Below are positions 60,507 through 64,000 of a stretch of DNA of 64,000 nucleotides, piece by piece (positions within the stretch are counted from its first letter, which is position 1; each line of letters begins with the position of its first letter). The notes under the pieces are model-generated. The model worked only from the letters and a program-made list of their open reading frames with translations, searched no databases and was not told the DNA's origin. Source of the DNA: Acidobacteriota bacterium (GTDB lineage: Bacteria > Acidobacteriota > Thermoanaerobaculia > Multivoradales > Multivoraceae); assembly GCA_028877275.1 (NCBI GenBank), contig JAPPFP010000009.1, forward strand, positions 1 to 64,000, read 5' to 3'. The position numbers were made by a program, and so were the translations under genes.

Positions 60507-60746
60507 ATGAGCGAAGCCCGTATAGCAGCCCGCGAACCCGCCAAGATCGAACTCGAAGCCGGCACCTATTGGTGGTGCCGCTGTGGCCGATCAGAGAACC
60601 AGCCCTTCTGCGACGGCTCCCACCGAGGCACCGAGTTCGAGCCGATGCGTTTCACTCTGGAGGCCGATCGGCGCGTCGCGCTCTGTCAGTGCAAGCGGAG
60701 CGACAGGATGCCGCACTGCGACGGCAGCCACCGGTTTCTGGACTGA
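60507..60746 (+). CDS. Tandem CDGSH iron-sulfur protein
   Basis: The 79-residue protein carries two complete CDGSH motifs: Cys24, Cys26, Cys35, His39 and Cys60, Cys62, Cys71, His75. Each should bind a 3Cys-1His [2Fe-2S] cluster. Dual CDGSH bacterial proteins are monomeric homologues of mitoNEET-like domains and are thought to act in redox or cluster transfer. AGGAGAGG precedes the ATG. It stands alone after the M28 gene. Confidence 0.92.
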   Translation: MSEARIAAREPAKIELEAGTYWWCRCGRSENQPFCDGSHRGTEFEPMRFTLEADRRVALCQCKRSDRMPHCDGSHRFLD

Positions 60747-60767
60747 GGTGGCGGGCGAGCGGGCGGT

Positions 60768-61496
60768 CTAGCGGCAGACCGCCGGAGGATCCGTCGGCAG
60801 TCGTGCGGGGCCGATGCCCAGACGCTCCATCGCGGTGTACTTCGCCGCTACGTAGCCGTCGAGCAGCTCGAGCACACCGGCGGGGGCCTCCGCTGGAACC
60901 AGCGACAAAGCCGGATTGTCGAAGAAGTTCTGAATGAAGCCGGTCCGGGTAAGCCGTACTTCGGTCAGCCCGCCAGTCCGCGGATCGCGCGTGACGCGAC
61001 TGACCATGTACTCGCGGCCGCGCAGGGAGGTGTACTCCTCGTTCGCGACCATGCCGCTTCTTGCCGTCGCGTTGCGCCAACCGGATACGAGTGACCCAGT
61101 GCGAGCCGGGCCGGAATGGATGAGCACGAGTGCGGCTCCCGAGTTCCAGATCTCGGAGAACGCGGCGTTGTAGTCGTAGCCGTACTCGGTGACGCGCACG
61201 CTTTCGCAGGCGCGCCAGTAGAGGGCTTCCTGCTCGCCCGCCAGTACCTGGAGACGAGCTACCAGGTCCTGTCGTTCAGACTCCGGAAACAGCAACAGGG
61301 CAACGGCGTCACCCCTCCCGGAGGCGGCAATGGGCGTAGCCCAAAGAGCCATCCGGGTTCGCTTGACCGTCCCACGGTACTCGCCCGCCAGTTCGTGGAA
61401 GGGCCCCGATGCGGTTGTCTGTGCACTGGCGACGGCCGCCGGCCAAAGCAGCACGAGCCAGAGTGCTGTGGTGGGGCGGCGGGTGCTCGCTGTCAT
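60768..61496 (-). CDS. Secreted protein of unknown function
   Basis: I do not recognise this 242-residue protein. It has a signal peptide (about 9-25, LWLVLLWPAAVASAQ). A central region has SGAALVLIHSGPARTGSLVSGW and VTRDPRTGGLTEVRLTRTGF. The two cysteines after the signal (in RACESVRV and the terminal AVCR) could form a disulfide. It starts in an ATGA overlap with the upstream DUF1015 gene. No enzymatic motif is seen. Confidence 0.7.
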   Translation of the reverse strand: MTASTRRPTTALWLVLLWPAAVASAQTTASGPFHELAGEYRGTVKRTRMALWATPIAASGRGDAVALLLFPESERQDLVARLQVLAGEQEALYWRACESVRVTEYGYDYNAAFSEIWNSGAALVLIHSGPARTGSLVSGWRNATARSGMVANEEYTSLRGREYMVSRVTRDPRTGGLTEVRLTRTGFIQNFFDNPALSLVPAEAPAGVLELLDGYVAAKYTAMERLGIGPARLPTDPPAVCR

Positions 61497-62764
61497 GTTT
61501 GTTGAGGATCACCGGCCACGATCATCGCATCGTGCCCGCACCACACAAGACCAGACACCAGCTTCGGTAGAAACCGCGTCGACTTGGGCGGCAGCAGGTC
61601 GCCGTCTTCGGTGGCCAGCGCGAACTGCTTCGGGGTCATCGGCGGCAGGAAGACGCCGGCGGTGATCTCGGAGTTCTTCAGCAGGGCGACGATCTCGTCG
61701 GGGTCGGCCTCGTAGGCGATGCTGCCGTCGGTGGCGGACTCGATGGGCACGCCAGTGGTCTTCAGCAGGTGATGGTGGAGCAGGACGGCGGGCAGGTTCG
61801 CCTTGCGGCCGGGAGTGTCGGCCGGGGCGGCGTCCGGGTCGAGGGTCCAGAGTTCGGGGGCCTCGTCGCCCTGGAACCAGACGGCGAGCGCCGGCTGGGG
61901 GGCCGCGGCGACGCGGGCGGCGATCTCCTGTCCCTCGATCGCTTCCAGCGGTTCTCTGACGAGCGGCAGGGTGGACATGGCCTCGCGGTCGACCGGCACG
62001 CGGACGCCGCGATGGACCGGGTCGATCCGCAGGTTCGCGGAGGCCAGGCTGGTCAGCACGACCATCTTGCACGCCGCGGCGGTGCCGCCTGCGGCGCCCT
62101 CTTCGGCGGCGTAGGTCTGGGCCACCTGGGTGCGGTGGTGGCCGTCGGCGATGGCGGCGCGAGCGCCCGCGAGGGCGCCGGCGTAGGCGGCGATCCTCTC
62201 GGTGTCGGTGAGCCGGTACAGGGCATGAACGTCTCCGGTCCAGGGATCGGTGTGGCTGACCAGAGCTTCGCCCGCGCCGCCGCCACAGTCCTCGGTGAGC
62301 AGGCGTTCCAGGGTGCCGTCGTCTTCGGCGAGGTAGAACACGGGCTCGATGTCGATCCGGGTGAGCCGCAGCAGGTCGAGGCGCTCGGCGATCGACTTCG
62401 CGACGGTCTGCTCGTGGGGCCAGAGGTCTGCTTCGCGTCCCGGCTCGACGCCGACCAGGGCGCACAGACCGAGGCGACTCGATCCGTCGGGCTGGGTGAT
62501 CGCGTACGGATAGACCGATGGGGTTTCGTCCCTGGTGACGACGCCTCGTTCGAGCCACTCGCGGTGGAGCGCCGCCGACCGCTCGTGCGGCGTCTTGCCT
62601 TCGTCGCCGGCGGGCTTCGTCACCCGGGCGAACTGGTGCGGCGACTGCGCGTGCAGGCGGTCGCGGAGGGTCTCGTCGATCTGGTCGAACGGAGGCGCCG
62701 CCTGCGCGGCGGCATCGACGACGGCGGAGTTGTAGCGGTAGCCCTGGAAAGCGTAGAGCTTCAT
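61493..62764 (-). CDS. DUF1015-family protein
   Basis: The 423-residue protein matches the DUF1015 family: AVVDAAAQAAPPFDQIDETLRDRLHAQSPHQFARV near the N-terminus, ADLWPHEQTVAKSIAERLDLLR, and the ADGHHRTQVA motif. The family is widespread and often lies near serine or amino-acid metabolism genes. A biochemical role is not established to my knowledge, and I do not assign one. It lies 37 nt downstream of clpB. Confidence 0.85.
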   Translation of the reverse strand: MKLYAFQGYRYNSAVVDAAAQAAPPFDQIDETLRDRLHAQSPHQFARVTKPAGDEGKTPHERSAALHREWLERGVVTRDETPSVYPYAITQPDGSSRLGLCALVGVEPGREADLWPHEQTVAKSIAERLDLLRLTRIDIEPVFYLAEDDGTLERLLTEDCGGGAGEALVSHTDPWTGDVHALYRLTDTERIAAYAGALAGARAAIADGHHRTQVAQTYAAEEGAAGGTAAACKMVVLTSLASANLRIDPVHRGVRVPVDREAMSTLPLVREPLEAIEGQEIAARVAAAPQPALAVWFQGDEAPELWTLDPDAAPADTPGRKANLPAVLLHHHLLKTTGVPIESATDGSIAYEADPDEIVALLKNSEITAGVFLPPMTPKQFALATEDGDLLPPKSTRFLPKLVSGLVWCGHDAMIVAGDPQQT

Positions 62765-62801
62765 GTCGGTTCCTGGGAGTTCGGGCGTGGAGGGTGCTGT
62801 C

Positions 62802-64000
62802 TCAGGCGGCGCGGTTGCCGTCGCTGGTCGCGTCGGTCTGGCCGGACGCGGACTCGCTTCGGATCGCGAGGCTACCGTCCTCCACGTCGATCAGCACGCG
62901 GTCGCCGGAGCCGATGTCGCCGCCGACCAGGGCGCGGCCGACGCGGGTCTCGACTTCGCGTTGCAGGTAGCGCTTGAGCGGCCGCGCTCCGTAGACCGGG
63001 TCGTAGCCGGCGCGGGCGGCGAACTCGCGCGCAGCCGGGCTCAGCTCGAGGCCGATGCCCTGCTCGCCGAGCCGCTTCGCCAGGTCGGCGGTCAGCAGGT
63101 CGACGATCTGTTCGATCTCCGAGACGGTGAGCGGCGAGAACAGGACGACCTCGTCGATCCGGTTGAGGAACTCGGGCCGCATGGAGTGGCGGAGTTCGGT
63201 CATCACCGCGTCTCGGGCGGCGTCCGTGATCTCGCCCGCCGGCGTCACGCCTTCGAGCAGGATGGGCGAGCCAAGGTTCGACGTCATGATGACGACCGTG
63301 TTCTTGAAGTCGACCGTTCGCCCCTGGGAGTCGGTGATCCGGCCGTCGTCCAGGACCTGGAGCAGGACGTTGAAGACGTCCCGATGGGCCTTCTCGATCT
63401 CATCGAAGAGAACGACGGCGTAGGGCTTGCGGCGCACGGCTTCGGTCAACTGGCCGCCGTCCTCGTGACCGACGTAGCCCGGCGGCGCGCCGACCAGCCG
63501 CGACACGGTGTGCCGCTCCATGTACTCGCTCATATCGATGCGGACGATGTTGTCCTCGGTGTCGAACAGCGCCTCGGCCAGCGTCTTGGCGAGTTCCGTC
63601 TTGCCGACGCCGGTTGGGCCGAGGAACAGGAAGGAGCCGATCGGGCGCCGCGGGTCCTTGATCCCCGAGCGGGCGCGGATCACCGCGTCCGCGACCAGTT
63701 GGACGGCTTCGTCCTGGCCGATCACCCGGCGGTGGAGGATCTCGTCGAGCCGGAGCAGCTTCTCGCGCTCTCCCTCGACCAGGCGGGTGACGGGCACGCC
63801 CGTCCACTTCGACACGATCTCCGCGATCTCGTTGTCGGTCACCTCTTCCCGCAGCAGCCGTCCCGCTCCGTCCGTCTCGCCGGTGGCCTGCTCCTGGGTT
63901 TCGAGTTTCGCCATCAGGCCCGGCAGCACGCCGTGGCGAAGTTCGGCGGCGCGGTTCAGGTCGTACTGGCGCTCGGCGACTTCGATCTCGTGCCGAACCT
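62802..64000 (-). CDS. clpB: Chaperone ClpB, C-terminal part (partial)
   Basis: ClpB is the AAA+ disaggregase that works with DnaK. The gene runs off the window's right end; about 398 residues are visible. They include the end of the M-domain ([17 protein letters not shown]), [22 protein letters not shown], the second-ring Walker [20 protein letters not shown], the pore-loop [13 protein letters not shown], Walker [12 protein letters not shown] and sensor MTSNLGS. The ClpB-type linker and absence of ClpP-binding tripeptides favour ClpB over ClpA/C. The C-terminus ([18 protein letters not shown]) is a short variable tail. Confidence 0.95.
   Translation of the reverse strand, partial: VRHEIEVAERQYDLNRAAELRHGVLPGLMAKLETQEQATGETDGAGRLLREEVTDNEIAEIVSKWTGVPVTRLVEGEREKLLRLDEILHRRVIGQDEAVQLVADAVIRARSGIKDPRRPIGSFLFLGPTGVGKTELAKTLAEALFDTEDNIVRIDMSEYMERHTVSRLVGAPPGYVGHEDGGQLTEAVRRKPYAVVLFDEIEKAHRDVFNVLLQVLDDGRITDSQGRTVDFKNTVVIMTSNLGSPILLEGVTPAGEITDAARDAVMTELRHSMRPEFLNRIDEVVLFSPLTVSEIEQIVDLLTADLAKRLGEQGIGLELSPAAREFAARAGYDPVYGARPLKRYLQREVETRVGRALVGGDIGSGDRVLIDVEDGSLAIRSESASGQTDATSDGNRAA

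Overview
The window is a 64 kb piece of a high-GC bacterial chromosome. It is gene-dense and has no phage, plasmid, insertion sequence or CRISPR array that I can see. The best guess is an Acidobacteriota-like organism. Supporting signs are a secreted VWFA protein of the type common in Acidobacteria, a SpoIVB/S55-like secreted peptidase in a Gram-negative context (Lnt and lipoproteins are present), many GTG starts and chains of 4-nt gene overlaps. No 16S gene is present, so this is an inference. UGA is a normal stop, because prfB keeps its RF2 autoregulatory frameshift.

Layout. 1-13752 (+): the fused S10/spc/alpha ribosomal superoperon, from the 3' end of tuf through rpsJ, rplCDWB, rpsS, rplV, rpsC, rplP, rpmC, rpsQ, rplNXE, rpsH, rplFR, rpsE, rpmD, rplO, secY, adk, infA, rpmJ, rpsMK, rpoA and rplQ. 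rpsN (S14), map and rpsD (S4) are missing from their usual slots. 13753-14571: the only long non-coding stretch. It holds two head-to-head copies of a structured element with a conserved 107-nt core between perfect or near-perfect 25-27 bp arms whose sequences differ between copies but co-vary. 14572-19408 (-): an active/inactive M16 peptidase pair and an EF-G-like GTPase with an altered G3 motif. 19504-20127 (+): lexA. 20162-25916 (-): a long GreA-domain protein, gatC, gatA and a LysM amidase. 26083-36520 (+): a RodZ-like protein, tRNA-Pro(CGG), then a tightly overlapping run of nfeD, slipin, SPOR protein, lnt (apparent CTG start), prfB (+1 frameshift), a glycosyltransferase, a membrane protein and a degenerate Nudix protein. 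36574-39490: class I aldolase (+), patatin (-) and a vapBC module (-) with a consensus promoter. 39637-50221 (+): lipB, lipA, proline dehydrogenase, proC, recN, tsaC, S55-like peptidase, a secreted propeller-like protein and coaD. 50246-54893 (-): VWFA protein and korB/korA (2-oxoacid:ferredoxin oxidoreductase). 55034-57799 (+): an RsbU-like phosphatase and a lytic transglycosylase. 57875-64000: a XerC/D-type recombinase (-), an M28 peptidase lipoprotein and a dual CDGSH protein (+), then clpB (partial), DUF1015 and a secreted unknown (-).

The genes form a core housekeeping region: ribosome and transcription, translation fidelity (gatCA, prfB, tsaC, EF-G-like), envelope maturation (secY, lnt, amidase, transglycosylase, SPOR, RodZ-like), lipoylation and central redox metabolism (lipBA, korAB), and stress or DNA repair (lexA, recN, clpB, vapBC). 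The item most worth follow-up is the co-varying palindromic element pair at 13807-14503.
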